DNA of 64,000 nucleotides from Flammula alnicola (lineage: Eukaryota; Basidiomycota; Agaricomycetes; Agaricales; Strophariaceae). The notes below the pieces were generated by a model, which made no database searches, was not told where the DNA came from, and was given only the letters and a program-made list of their open reading frames with translations. Numbering within the stretch: the first letter of the stretch is position 1; the number at the start of each line of letters is the position of its first letter. The DNA is taken from positions 334,934-398,933 of the forward strand of contig JADNRV010000031.1 of the NCBI GenBank assembly GCA_015499995.1, in the 5' to 3' direction. The translations under genes and the position numbers were made by a program. Shown piece after piece: positions 43,330 through 54,705 of the stretch.

Positions 43330-44575
43330 ATGCGTTGGTCGGTTACTTTTGTTCTTCCCTTCCTCCCCCTCTCTGTACTTGCCGGCAAGTTTCACGAATC
43401 TCACTTTCGATCTCGGCATGCAGGCCATGCCCGCTCCATCCAAGCTCGTAACAACACCGGACAACCGACCTTCACGTTGACGGACATGTATACGGGACAG
43501 TCGTTTTTGGAGTACGTGGAGTCTTCATTCTTTGTGGCGACTGTAGCTTATGCGATCAATTCTTCTTAGTGACTGGGACTTCTTCTCCGATGCGGACCCA
43601 ACACATGGAAGTGTCAACTACCAGACTCGTGATAATGCCATACAGAAGGGTCTTGCATTTGTTCAGGCGGACGGTACGACGGTCCTGAAGGTTGATGATT
43701 TCTCTACTGTCGCTGTGGGCGGCAGCCGTGATTCGTGAGTCAAATTTACATTTCGGAAATCTTTCTACTGTTCTAACCCTGTGAATCGACCAGCGTACGC
43801 ATCAGCACCAAGAAGACATACAACGGTGGTCTTTTCATCGCCGACTTCTTCTCAATGCCACACGGCTGCAGCGTTTGGCCTGCCTACTGGTCAGTCGGAC
43901 CTAACTGGCCTTCTGCAGGTACCATTCCTCGTGTCTATAATCCAGAATCCATGCTCACTCTATTTTTAGGAGAAATTGATGTCCTTGAAGGCGTTCATAA
44001 TCAGGCAACCAATCAGTACACCCTCCATACGTCCGCAGGTTGTGAGATAGGAGCAAATTTCAACCAGAAGAGCGTCTTAGCCAACATCATTAACGACCAA
44101 TGCCAGAGCAGCGGAACTGATAACCGTGGTTGTGCCTTCCTTGATACCAATACTCAAACTTACGGTCACGACTTCAACCTCCTTGGTGGAGGTGTCTTCG
44201 CCCATCAGTGGGACAACAGTGGCATCAAGATCTGGCGCTTCCTCCGGGGCTCCATTCCTCCCGATATCACAGCCAAGACACCCGACCCGTCTACGTGGGG
44301 CACTCCCGCCGCCTTCTTCCCATCAACGAACTGCGATATGGCTTCCCACTTCTTTGACCATTCATTGGTGATAGATACCACTCTTTGCGGAGACTTCGCT
44401 GGTGCGACTTATGCGAATTCGGGATGTCCTGGAACATGTGCTCAAGCTGTTGCGAATAATACTAACTTCCAATGTAAGTTTCATCTCCTCGTTTTGATTT
44501 CATACACGGCGACGCTAATTGATTCTTCCAGTTGCTAAATGGCAGCTCAACTACATCGCTGTTTTCAATCCTTGA
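43330..44575 (+). CDS. Secreted glycoside hydrolase family 16 (beta-1,3(4)-glucanase-like)
   Basis: Probable secreted endo-beta-glucanase acting on beta-1,3 or mixed-linkage glucans. The start at 43330 has a signal peptide (MRWSVTFVLPFLPLSVLA, cleavage likely after VLA). After two introns come NYQTRDNAIQKGLAFVQADG and KKTYNGGLFIADFFSMPHGC, then SVWPAYWSVGPNWPSAG joined across an intron (43919-43968) to the active-site signature GEIDVLEGVHNQ, with both catalytic Glu and the Asp present. Later blocks: YTLHTSAGCEIGANF, FAHQWDNSGIKIWRFLRG, AFFPSTNCDMASHFFDHSLV. The last exon, QLNYIAVFNP, ends at 44575. No GPI or carbohydrate-binding module follows. Many Agaricomycete paralogues exist; exact substrate unknown. 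Confidence 0.92.
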
Positions 44576-44895
44576 TGGATTGTTTAATCAGCTGTTGTAT
44601 TTTTATTTTTCTGGGATTGACTCGACTCGGATGGAAACCTTCACATTAGAAATTTGGTCACTTTATGTCTTTTTACGCGATTTAGACGCTCGTTACGCTC
44701 GTTATACTATCTCATTGTTATTCGTTAGTTATAAGATTGCAATTTAATCTTTTACGCATGCGCTATTCTGTTTACCACTCAGTGCGCCTCGAGTTGCCTC
44801 GAGGTCGTTCCAATTCCAGTTATGTAAGTGGGACATCCAGACATCCAGCGTGCGGGGAAAGCCGAGCATTTCATTCCTTGAAACCACTGGGTCCA

Positions 44896-46620
44896 ATGAG
44901 CTCCAATCTCGCGCTCCCGATTTCCGATAACGCTGCTCCTGTATGGCCCAGGAGAGCCTCCAAGGTGCGTTTGGTTCATCGAGTCGCGGGATGCGCTGCT
45001 GATCTCACGAGGATGTATGGGATTGTTGTTTGATGGCAGGCTTGCGCGAGCTGCAGGTAAGTAAATTATAATGTCGGGGCAAGGCTTCGGCGTGTAACTG
45101 CATCGGACTTGACGGCATTGATCTCGAAAGGCGCGATAAGATTCGGTGTGACGGATCAAGGTCTGCTTCTCATGCGATGCGGTGTGAATTGCCGCCCAAC
45201 AGCAGCTGATTCTGGTCAATCTCACAGACCATGTAGCGGATGTAAGAAGAAGGGATACGCGGCCGATCAATGCACAGACGGGTGCGAGCAGTGTCGACGC
45301 GCCCGCCTCCGATGCGAAGATGGCAGACCGTGTCGGCGATGCGTGGATATGCGCATCGAGTGCTCGGACAGCACAACCTTATCGGTACAGCGCCCTTTCA
45401 CGCCGCCGCCGCCTGGGACACAACAGCAAAAATCCGCCGCCACGGGAAAATCGGCGACAACCCGCGGAAGCGATCGAGCCAAACTCGCGTGCTCGAACTG
45501 TCGAAGAGATAACAAAAAGGTGCGCGCTTGTTTCTTTCTGTCCGAGAGCATGCGGCTCATTCAAGCCCTTTCTTTTGCTTTCCTTTGGCTTGCTTTGTTC
45601 GTTACCTGAATGGCGGTCACGGCAGTGCGAGGACCAGCGCCCATGTTCGAGGTGTATAGCGCGGTCGGAAGAATGCATACATCTACTGCGTGGTCCGAAA
45701 CTCGTCAAGCTTCGATGTGAAGGGTGTAGGCTGGATAACAAACGATGCGAGGAAAAGAGGCCGTGTCAGTACTGCATTGAAGGTCATAAGGAGTGTATTA
45801 CAGCCCCTCGCAAAGGAAGAGGGCATGGTACCAGGGTGAAAGCCGTAAGTATCTTCTATTTTTATCTCCTTTGTGGTTCGTGACTAATGAATAGGACGAT
45901 ATGATATAGGCGTGCATGTCGTGCAGGTATCTATGGTTCTATGTCTGATCATCGGTTTTATTGTTTGTTAAAGGCTTCCTTTCAGACGCGACAAAATTCG
46001 ATGCAATGGTGACAGGTGAATCGATTTGTCCGGGCATCGAGGCTTTCATCTCATATTCATTTCACAGACCATGTGCTTCATGTGTCAAGAAAGGCTGTGA
46101 ATGTATCGAACGGGCATGCCAAACGTGTTCTCGAGATGGAAGAGCTACTGAATGTACTCATCGCGGACGACCGGATGCTGGGCTATCTGACAGTGGAGGT
46201 AATTACTTTCACGTCGTTGTATGCTTATTACAGCGAGATTAACATATCCCACTTCTTTTACCGATAGATACAATGGTCAAAGGTAATGATTATAGGCCAT
46301 CCGGACTTTTTCAAACTCTACGCACGTCTACGCTCGTAATTAATGGTCAAGAGCTCCCCCAGTGGGCATCTCACGTTCCTGGACCCCATTCGCATCCTCT
46401 GCATCCCATGCATCCTACAATGATGCCCCAGCCTCAATATTACTTCCCTCCTCAGCAAACTGGACATTCCATGCAGCCAGCTTTTCCAATGGTAGCTCAC
46501 CCAGCAGTCATCCCCGGCCCTGGCTCGCAGACAAACTATTACTATAATGATTTTTCGCGTTCTGGTACCTTTATGCATACCATGGCATCGAGCAGCCGTA
46601 CCATTCCTCGCGATAATTGA
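44896..46620 (+). CDS. Protein with five tandem Zn2Cys6 binuclear clusters
   Basis: Likely DNA-binding regulator. I place the start at 44896 (MSSNLALPISDNAAPVWPRR) because that exon splices in frame into the first cluster. Clusters in order: CASCRRDKIRCDGSRPCSGC plus C nine residues later; CEQCRRARLRCEDGRPCRRC; CSNCRRDNKKCEDQRPCSRC; CEGCRLDNKRCEEKRPCQYC; CMSCRRDKIRCNGDRPCASC. Each has C-x2-C-x6-C-x5-C-x2-C and a sixth Cys 6-9 residues on. A half motif, CQTCSRDGRATEC, follows. Introns before 'ACxSC', after the second Cys-Arg and within 'SR/DR-PC' fall at the same codons in clusters 1 and 5. The C-terminus is Pro/His/Gln-rich without a recognisable activation domain. Most fungal factors have only one cluster. 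Confidence 0.85.
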
Positions 46621-46740
46621 GGTACTTTTAAGGTCAATTTAGTGTATGGATACTGTACCACTAGTTTAGTCATTCTGTCGTTCCATCCTGTTTCTAGCAA
46701 CACATCATGTCTGTAGATTTATAGCACATTTTGCTTTCAG

Positions 46741-47298
46741 TTTACTGCCCTTTGCATAATTCTGTGAACATCAACATTTTTTTGAAACCCGGCACGTGCC
46801 TGTTCCCACAGCCAAACAAGATCACCGGCAATCACCGGCCATAAGCGGCAATACCGGCACAACCCCAGTTTAGTTTTTCCTCTCCTCCTCGAGCTTCAGA
46901 AAGCCGGGAAACCCATTATTTTACAACAATTTAATTAGACACACTGTTATGAGCCTTTTAGCGGAGCCTCAGCTGCATAGCATGTTGGAAGGGCATTTAG
47001 ATTAGATTTAGGCCAAAGTCATGTGACAAATGATTAGATTGCTTAGATCTGCTTGGATTGGGACGATATTTGCAAGATCTCATTGTACATACTCTTTTAG
47101 AAAGTGAAATTATGTATATAATACACACACATTATAATTTATTAGATCGAAGAGCCTTGAATACTTAGTCGGCGCTTAGGTTGAAAAGTTGTCTGCATTC
47201 AGTCATATCTTATCGTCTTTGTTTGGCTGTGGGAACAGGCACGTGCCGGGTTTCAAAAAAAATGTTGATGTTCACAGAATTATGCAAAGGGCAGTAAA
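46741..47298. mobile_element. Element with 77/78-bp near-perfect terminal inverted repeats
   Basis: The left arm 46741-46817 (TTTACTGCCCTTTGCATAAT...) and right arm 47221-47298 are reverse complements differing by one base in a T7/T8 run. The interior of about 400 bp is AT-rich and non-coding and starts with ACCGGC-type repeats (46822-46860). This is the structure of a non-autonomous TIR or foldback transposon. I could not find a clear target-site duplication. Confidence 0.75.
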
Positions 47299-48797
47299 GT
47301 TGATCTATAGTAGTAATCAATTAGGTTCGGAGCAAGCCGCTTGCTCCGGCCCGGTACGGGTAATCCTTCGCAGAAGGGGCTTGCGCCAAACTGCCTGAAA
47401 TCAGAGGTTTCGTCTTTGGCCATTTGCACTCTTCACATTCAACGCGCTATAAAAATTCAACTCGGGTTACATTATATACATGCATATATGTCATTTAGAT
47501 TATTCAGCGCTGCAAAATACACATGTAAAAATATTGAAAAGAGGTGATAGTGTATTGGTAGGGAGGATGAAGAAATCCTCGCGTCGTGGAGGCCACTGGC
47601 CTTCAACGTGCCCAACAAAATTAACACGACATGTCCTAATACCTATAAGACTTTTTGCTTCCTCAGATTGTGTCCCGTGCTGAAGACATACATTTAAAGT
47701 CAAGGCGAAGGAAATGGGCTCCAGAAATCCAACAGAAAGCCGTGTAATGTCACGTATGTGACAGCACGCGTCGTGCGTGGCGCGTCTGCGTCGAGGCAGA
47801 TAAGCATATCTCGTCCTCTCCCCTCCACGATGGCCATCCAAGGCTTCAGCGTAGACCCGCAGTGGGATATCCACTTTTGACCGTCTCTGTGTCCAAAATT
47901 CGGAGCCCCGGTAGGGATGCTCCAGCGGCCTTTTTGCATTTTCGGGGAGTCTCTTTGGGGCGGAACCTTGCACTTCGTGGAGTGCTTGGGGGTTTCGGGT
48001 TGGTTTTCATCGTAGTTGTGAAGAGGGTTTTGTTCAACAACTTTTCTTTGCCCACAAGTTGTTATCACTGACCCGGAGTACTCATCTACATAGTCACGTG
48101 AGCTATGTCAAAACGTCCCGAACTCAGGACTTCTGGGAGATAGAATTCTAAGGGAAGCACATTAGGTAAATTTTATCTAATGTCCGAAATTTAAGGTAGT
48201 GTGTTGATGTATTTTCAACGTTACAGTGGAAAATATCAAGTCTCTGAATCACAGTGCGTGCGTCGGCAATTTTCGCATTTATGGCATATCAATCACACTC
48301 CAGTACAGGTAAGAAGGGCTCCTTACAGAATCTGAGTCGACAAAGTTTTTAATTTGATGTGCATAAGTGTTTGCGCCAAAAGACCTAAGGTATACCACGA
48401 GAACTGCGGGCAAGCGTCGAGTGCGAGCAAACCCCCTACTGACGGGCAGTTTGAAGCAAGCCCCTTGTCAGGATTGCTGCGACGCAACATAAAGAACGAT
48501 AAAGATAAACAAAGTGCGGCATCCTGAAAAGGTGGATTGATCCGAACCTAGTAATCAATCACGATCGAACTTTGTTTAGCCAACGCGTTATTTGTCTAAA
48601 GCCTTGTCGGAGTTTGTACATTAATTATTGTCGTTGACAACGGTGATCGCGCGTTGTGAGTGTTCCACGACAGTCTCATCGAGAGACTGCCGCCTCCTCC
48701 CCAACCCCAACGACCTCCAGTTTCGTCTCTCATTTTCTTTCACTTTTCTGATATTTAATAGCGCACATTCCTTACATTTTGTATATTTTTTTCTCTC
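47299..48797. other. Repeat-rich intergenic stretch, no supported gene
   Basis: Open frames on the minus strand at 47500-48070 show no recognisable domain. A segment near 47370-47398 (GGGGCTTGCGCCAAACTGCC) recurs inverted and diverged near 48445-48472. A shared TCCGAACCTA also occurs in inverted form near 47330 and 48540. This suggests an old, degraded element. Confidence 0.35.
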
Positions 48798-50823
48798 ATG
48801 ATGGACACCCCATTGTCCTCGGACGATCAGTGAATTTCCATCATTTGGCCCACCGCCCGGACAATTACTCAACCAGTTTCCATTGTTCACAGCAGCGTGC
48901 CACTAGTTCGTAAAGTCACCTACGCAGATAAGAAAAAGGTTCGTTGATCGCGTTCTTGGGTCTTATTTGTACACTTCTAAACGTGCTGCAGCGTAAACGG
49001 GCCAGTTCCAACCCAAAAGCGGAGTGCGTCTCTTTCTCTTATAAACCTCCAATACTCCAACCGACCCCATATATATTTTAGCTCCGATTCCGACTCCAGC
49101 TCCATGTCCAAATCTACCCCCTCACCTATGAAGAATAATACTAACAGCCCGAAGAAGACAGGGGCGAAGGTGCGCGACAGTATATTCTTAGAACGCGTCG
49201 AAAGTTTTCCTGACAAATTCTGTTAGACTCCTGCGAGCAGGGGTCCAAAGAAAGTTGACGTCAAGTACGTCACCAATCGTGTTGGCCATCGTATATCATC
49301 ACTAACCGTACTATCTAGTTTGCCGGGACCGTCTCCAGTCAAACGTTCTCGACGCGACTCTGATGAGTCCATCAAGGCACCTAAAAGCAGGAAGAGCCAT
49401 GTTCGCGCCGCCTCTTCGGTCAGCTCGCTTAAGCAGGTTGCTCAGCAAGTTACGGACTCACCCTCTGGCCTCAAGAAGTCTGAGTCGGCCTCCAAGATAC
49501 CCGACTCTGTGTCTAAAGCGCCTGAATCCGTTTCTGGCACTGTTCGAAAGTCAAAGCCCAAGTCCAAGGCGTTCGTCTCTATCCTTCTCTCTTTCCCTGT
49601 TTATCTCATGTCCAATCTAGCAAATCCGTCGCTGACGAAGAAGACTTTGACGATAGTGTATCTATCGCCGACTCTTCTATCAGCACCACCAGGATCCGCC
49701 GCAATGAGGGCGAGCGCATCGAATATTACAAGAACCAGCCCGAGTGCGGCAAATTGGAACCTCACTCCGCTCATTGTGTCAAGTGCAAAAAGACGGTCAA
49801 TCTAGGTCGCAAACAAACCTATGCCGTTCGTCCATGGGAGCTCCATAGGATCCGTTGTGACCAGAAGGCGGGCCATGGTGTTCCGTAAGTTTTCCCATAC
49901 AGTATTCGTTTATGTGGCCTTATTCGTCTATTGTGCGGCCAGGTCGACCCCTGTCCCTGCTGAAGAATCTCCTACTGCTGAAATGCCCGAGTCACCTTCT
50001 GTGGTGGCGTCTTCCTCGAAGCCTACCCCTGCTCGTCGCCCAACCGAAACCGAAAGGAAGGAATTCTTGGAGGCAGATAAACAAATCAAGCGGCTTGAGA
50101 AGAATCGTTGCCTGTGTACCAAATGCGATAAATGGATCGCCCTCTCTGAAACGAATGCGTACGCAACTGGAAACTGGATGAAGCACAAGGTCCAGTGCTC
50201 CGATGCCGTGTATGTGCCCATGGCTTCTCGCCTATTTATTACGAAAATTCACAACAGCACCCAGGCCAAGCAATCGTGTTGCTGCTGCTAAGCGAAAGCT
50301 ATTGTTGGTCAATGATAGCCAGGCTAAGTCTTTCACTGCTCGCAAGGTTGAATGCAAAAATTGTGGTGCTTCTGTGAACCTTCAAGGAGAAGGTGACTTC
50401 AATCTTACCATCTGGGATGCACATAAGGTTCAATGCATCAAGTGAGCTTCGTTTCCTTGTCTCTCTTTGCATGTGAAATTTCTTATCGTCGTTCAATGTA
50501 GATCCATTCCAATTTCCAGGAGTGACAGCATTAACTCCATTCCCTTCCCTTCCCACTTCTCTCGGCCCCCTCCTTCGTCGGCTTCGACTACCGACACTCT
50601 TGTCGTCGATGTCGCTACTGCGCGTTCGTCCCAGGGTTTGAAGCGTTCCCGCGAAGAATCGGATGTCATTCCCGCAGAAGATGGGCGACCTGTTGCTCGC
50701 CCAAGGACGGAAGGATATCTACCGCCGAAGATGGAACCTCCTAACACCCTGATGGGCTGGTTCATGCTTCCATTCCATTCTTTCGTCCGTGGCTTCAAGG
50801 AGAGTTTGAAGGACAGGTCTTAA
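48798..50823 (+). CDS. Unknown protein with three C-x2-C-x16-W-x2-H-x3-C modules
   Basis: Not a family I can name. The start at 48798 (or the adjacent ATG at 48801) gives MMDTPLSSDD, and small exons carry SVPLVRKVTYADKKK and a long Ser/Lys-rich basic region (PVKRSRRDSDESIKAPKSRK). Three copies of one module follow: CVKCKKTVNL...RPWELHRIRC (49775-49858), CTKCDKWIAL...GNWMKHKVQC (50115-50198) and CKNCGASVNL...TIWDAHKVQC (50353-50436). All three have exactly 16 residues between the CxxC and the Trp and end W-x2-H-x3-C, which looks like a C2HC zinc site. The C-terminal tail ends FHSFVRGFKESLKDRS. The downstream gene carries a fourth copy. A nucleic-acid or chromatin role is conceivable but unproven. 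Confidence 0.75.
49775..49858 (+). other. C2HC module, copy 1
   Basis: 28 codons, C-x2-C-x16-W-x2-H-x3-C, beginning CVKC and ending WELHRIRC. Confidence 0.8.
50115..50198 (+). other. C2HC module, copy 2
   Basis: 28 codons with the same spacing, beginning CTKC and ending WMKHKVQC. Confidence 0.8.
50353..50436 (+). other. C2HC module, copy 3
   Basis: 28 codons with the same spacing, beginning CKNC and ending WDAHKVQC. Confidence 0.8.
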
Positions 50824-51778
50824 ACCAAGACGCTCAGGACTCTTCCCACATGTTTGTTTTTGTAACATCTCCTGTCGATCCTTTTTCTCTTGTTTTTTTC
50901 TTCTTTGCTCTAATTTTAATTCATGCCATTGCTTGACTTGTTATTGAAGTTTGGCCTGATTCTGCCTGACGAAACAACTGTTTAATCGTTAATGTTCAAC
51001 TTACTTTCCAAAGTTAGGATCTTCTTTTGGATTTGGTCTGGAGCTTGAATCCAGGGTCGACAGCGACTGTATCTTGAGACCGCCCATGAAGACCCCACAG
51101 GCCTAGGATTCGGCTCAAACGAAGTGCGGCGGTGAAAAGCGGTGAATGCGGAGTACGGTCGAAGTTTTGGAACCCGTAGAACGGACGTTGCCGTGAGCTC
51201 CCCTCCATGAATTAGACTTTCCGTGATGCCCACCCTGCATCATTAATCATTGCTCTGCCCACATACACGCCCTAACGAATCAGCACGACCCAGTGGGCGC
51301 GATTTTCATCGAGGCTTTCTTCCTACGCAAGATTCGCCATCCCCTGTCCGCATGTGCGTTCCCTTCTATTCCCTTATTTCCGTTGCCGTGCGTGTTAACA
51401 CCACCTTATTAATCCAGGCCTTCCAGGCTAGCTTGGATTCAGTTGGCTAGAAATTCCGAGAAAGTGAAGTCTTTTTCATTTTCTGCTTTCTCGACGAATG
51501 TTTTCCCGTTAGTTTGCTTACGAGACCTTCCTTCTAGTAGGATGTTGATTCGGATCTTTCCCCTTATGCTGCCGAGCACTTGTAAGCGAGTCATCTTGCT
51601 ACATTCCTGACCGCAGTAAAAGCTGAAAGAGTCTCCGCGCGGCCCCGATTGCGTTTTGCTCCCCTCGGCAAGTGGCAGTGAATGCACAGACGAATATGGA
51701 CTTGCACATGACACGCCCCAGACTTCTTCCTCTCAGTAAGATAACTCCCTACCTCTGCTTTCATCTGAAGCTTACAGT
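50824..51778. other. Intergenic between the two C2HC-module genes
   Basis: About 950 bases. A minus-strand open frame at 51439-51714 shows no recognisable domain and no splice partners, so I do not call it. No repeat or RNA gene seen. Confidence 0.35.
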
Positions 51779-52586
51779 ATGCCCAGTTTGTCCAGCGCAG
51801 ACTTCAAGATGGAATTGATCAAGACCCCTGCGGAGAGGGAACGAGAAAAATCGCTTTTGGAAGATCCATACGCTCGCGTCATTAATCCCTCGTTTGTTCA
51901 GTGCAGGCAGTGCCTTAAAAAGATCAAGCTTTCGTCGAAGAGCGCATATGATACTTTTCATTGGCGCAACCACCGTGCACGATGCATCAGGGCAATGAAG
52001 AAGAAACTGAAAGCGGCAGCAACTCCTATGGTAAGCTATCCCCCATATGCCTTTACAATTAATTGGTTTAGTAAAGTGTTACCTATGTCAGGCCCCGCGA
52101 CGCAGAGTACTTGCTACTGCTTCCCCAAAGAACACAGCTTCCCCGCGACCTCTGTATGAGACCAAACGCCCAATCACGCCTCCCCTCGTTTCAGACAGTG
52201 ACGAAGACCAGCGCTCTGAACGGTCTGCAGAAACGCAATCGCCGACGACGTCAGCAAGTCCGTTGTTCCCCGACCCCTCCGCATTGACGCCACACATTGG
52301 CTATTCAGACCCCTCCAACATTGACGAATACCTGCTCCGGTCTCATCCAGAGTGTGTGCAGTCTGCACGACCCATCCATGTTGGCGATCATGGGCGGAAT
52401 TGGAGCTGGTCGCAGCTGAAGCAGCCCCACTTTGCTGCTGCCCCAGTGCGCTATGCCGATGGCGATAATGACGACGGCGAAGACGAAGACGAGTCCATGT
52501 CAGTGTCGCAGGATCATATCGCTGATGCGGACAAGCGGAGGCAAGAAGCTGCCCTCACACTTTCAATGCTTTCCCGCTCTCGTTGA
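51779..52586 (+). CDS. Unknown protein with one C-x2-C-x16-W-x2-H-x3-C module
   Basis: The start at 51779 (MPSLSSADFKMELIKTPAER) leads into EREKSLLEDPYARVINPSFV and then CRQCLKKIKL...FHWRNHRARC at 51902-51985, which matches the module of the preceding gene in every spacing. One intron (about 52032-52091, GTAAGC...GTCAG) joins a basic segment to a Ser/Pro-rich region. The second half is acidic (DGDNDDGEDEDESM) and ends ALTLSMLSRSR at 52586. About 250 residues. The shared module and tandem placement suggest common descent with the upstream gene. Function unknown; no other domain recognised. Confidence 0.75.
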
Positions 52587-53187
52587 TTGAAACCGGTTCC
52601 CCTCTGCATGCTCTCACGTTTTCCTTCTCCAACACCACAAAGGCGCTTTCTCATTTCTTGTACATCTCTATCGCTCTCACCTCGCTCTCACAGCTGTAGA
52701 ATATCTGTACGCATAGGTCCAACTGCATACTTCCCTGTTGTAACATCAGTCTCATCGACATGCATCTCTACCATCAGTGCATCTTTATCTTCTATCACAT
52801 ATATCGACTTCAAGATACGCACATCCTGTACCATAGCCAATGCTCATCGACTTCACAACGTTCTCTATATATTTCATGCTATGCCCATCTAATATTTATA
52901 GAACCGCAATCTACCCATATGTGAGTTGTACTCGATTGTCGAATTACAACCTGACAACTGCAGTCTGAATCTGGAAGACCTATTTTGCCTCTATCATATA
53001 CCCTGATACACTTCAGGGATCAGGTTCGGCCGTAAGGCAATCTAACCAGCCGCCCTCGGACGACGGTCGTCGTCGTCCGGTGAAGGTGGATTGACAACCC
53101 ACTTCTCAGCATTTCGATGGTCACAGGATCTTCTTTTGCTCGAGTACCGCTGGGAAGGCAGAAGCCGAAGATAAGAATTTGGGACGA
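52587..53187. other. Intergenic, convergent 3' ends
   Basis: About 600 bases between two genes ending towards each other. Nothing recognised; a CGACGACGGTCGTCGTCGTCCG simple-repeat-like patch lies near 53058-53079. Confidence 0.35.
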
Positions 53188-54705
53188 TCAGCCGGGTAGA
53201 AGAACTGACATTACATCTCTGGCCACGTCTCTCATGACCAGCCCGCTGGGAACGTCGAGCTTCTCTACACCTGGAATGCCATCGGCACGAGTGGGCCCGA
53301 TGTTCAACAGCATTACAGGTTTCTTCAGTTCAAGGGCATGTCTGAGCAACCTGAGTCGAGTCGTCAATGTTCGATGGCATGACTAAAGAGTGACACTAAA
53401 ATTAATCACCTGAAAGCCGAGTATGTCGCAAGAGTCGTGCCCATTAGGAGCAACCTTTCACACTGCTCGACATCTTGATAACTTGAAATCAGACGTGAGC
53501 ATGATAAAAATGCAAGAGTGGTTACAGGACGGCTTACGACCGCAGTTTCACTTCTTTTGGTATGGATTCTCCAAAGAAGATGACTTCGGGCTTGTGCTAG
53601 AGGTGGTTAGCATCCCGAACAAGCCGCGGAGAAATTCATTCTTACTATTGAGTTTCTGTGGTCCTCCAGCAAGCAGTCGGGGCATTCTGGAACCACGAAA
53701 TCGTTGTATGAAATTCCAAGCTGCTCGACAGCAACCTGCAAGTGTGAAATATATATTAACGGCGTGCTTGAGGGAAATTAATATCGGCCTACATCGCCAT
53801 CCGGGTTTGTCCTTGGCTGGGTTCCCGTGCGTTCGAGTTCTTCGGCATACTGATGCCATTTAGGATTTGCTGCAGAGAGCCATTCTTGGAAAGTATCGCG
53901 ATCGACAGAGTGACCCCTATTGCAGTGCACACGCTTCCGGCAGCGTCAGCCACTTTGGACCCACGTGAAGAGCGAAAGGTCGTACATGAAGGGTGCCATG
54001 AAGTTCTAAGATGCTGTCTCGGATACGAGAAGAATTCCAACCTAATGCCGCTGTATTTCGAAGGGCTTTGTGATGAAGGCCATCGACGTTCTTCAAGAAA
54101 GGCAATCAATGGCTGAAAATTGATTATTCTGCCTTGAAATTCACCTGCGTTATGATACGAGAGAGATGGGAGGTGTATTGCAACGCTGCAAGGGCAAAAT
54201 GCGTAGTGTTCGGTTGGGCATCGCGAACCGGTGGATAGCCTAGATAGGAGCGAAGCCTGATAGATATCTGTTCGACCGCCTCTTATTTTGAAAATAAATG
54301 GAGATAGAATCACCAATATCTTTGTCTAGGAGGCAGGTATGAGTTCCGACAGCACAGTGGAATGAAGTTCGGATCCCTAGTTCACCTAAATGCATGACCC
54401 TTCTCAGTAGAATCTATGAGTTCATGATAAAAGATAGGTCTTTATATTAAAATATCAGTATATGAAGGAACAGAACGCGAAAAATGTTGGAGTCACTTGT
54501 AGTTTGGGTTCATGTACCTCCCATCCTCGCCGCGATATGCCCGGATGCCTGAATCAACACTGACTCCTGCGCCAGTCAGAATAGCAACATTTCCGGATCC
54601 TATGAACTCCGTCAAGCGTTCTATTGCCTCTGAAATTGATTTTACGGAGAGAGAGGGCTCTGCGTTGAGGATGGCCTGTGGAATGCCGGGGACAGAAACT
54701 CGCAT
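53188..54705 (-). CDS. NAD-dependent sirtuin, SIRT4-like (class II)
   Basis: NAD-dependent protein deacylase; the SIRT4 branch is usually mitochondrial. I prefer the ATG at 54705 (MRVSVPGIPQAILNAEPSLS) over one at 54774, which would leave only 10 bases to the divergent PEX7 start. Motifs: GNVAILTGAGVSVDSGIRAYRG (NAD loop; positions about 54600-54540), NPNYK, YWLRSYIGYPPVRDAQPNTT, QNVDGLHHKAL, and ELHGTLH with the catalytic His (about 54000). The zinc module reads HCNRGH then, further on, CPDC. Then VIFFGESIP, ALELKKPVMLLNIGPTRADG and PSGLVMRDVARDVMSVLLPG before the stop at 53188. The first zinc pair looks like Cys/His instead of the usual CxxC. Otherwise intact. Confidence 0.88.

Noticed and set aside
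47500..48071. Overlapping open frames on both strands
   Set aside because: Several frames open at once in a repeat-rich stretch, none with a recognisable protein.
51439..51714. Minus-strand open frame between the two C2HC-module genes
   Set aside because: No domain, no exon partners, and length is compatible with chance.
53117..54116. Plus-strand open frames
   Set aside because: They are antisense shadows of the sirtuin exons, whose motifs are unambiguous on the minus strand.
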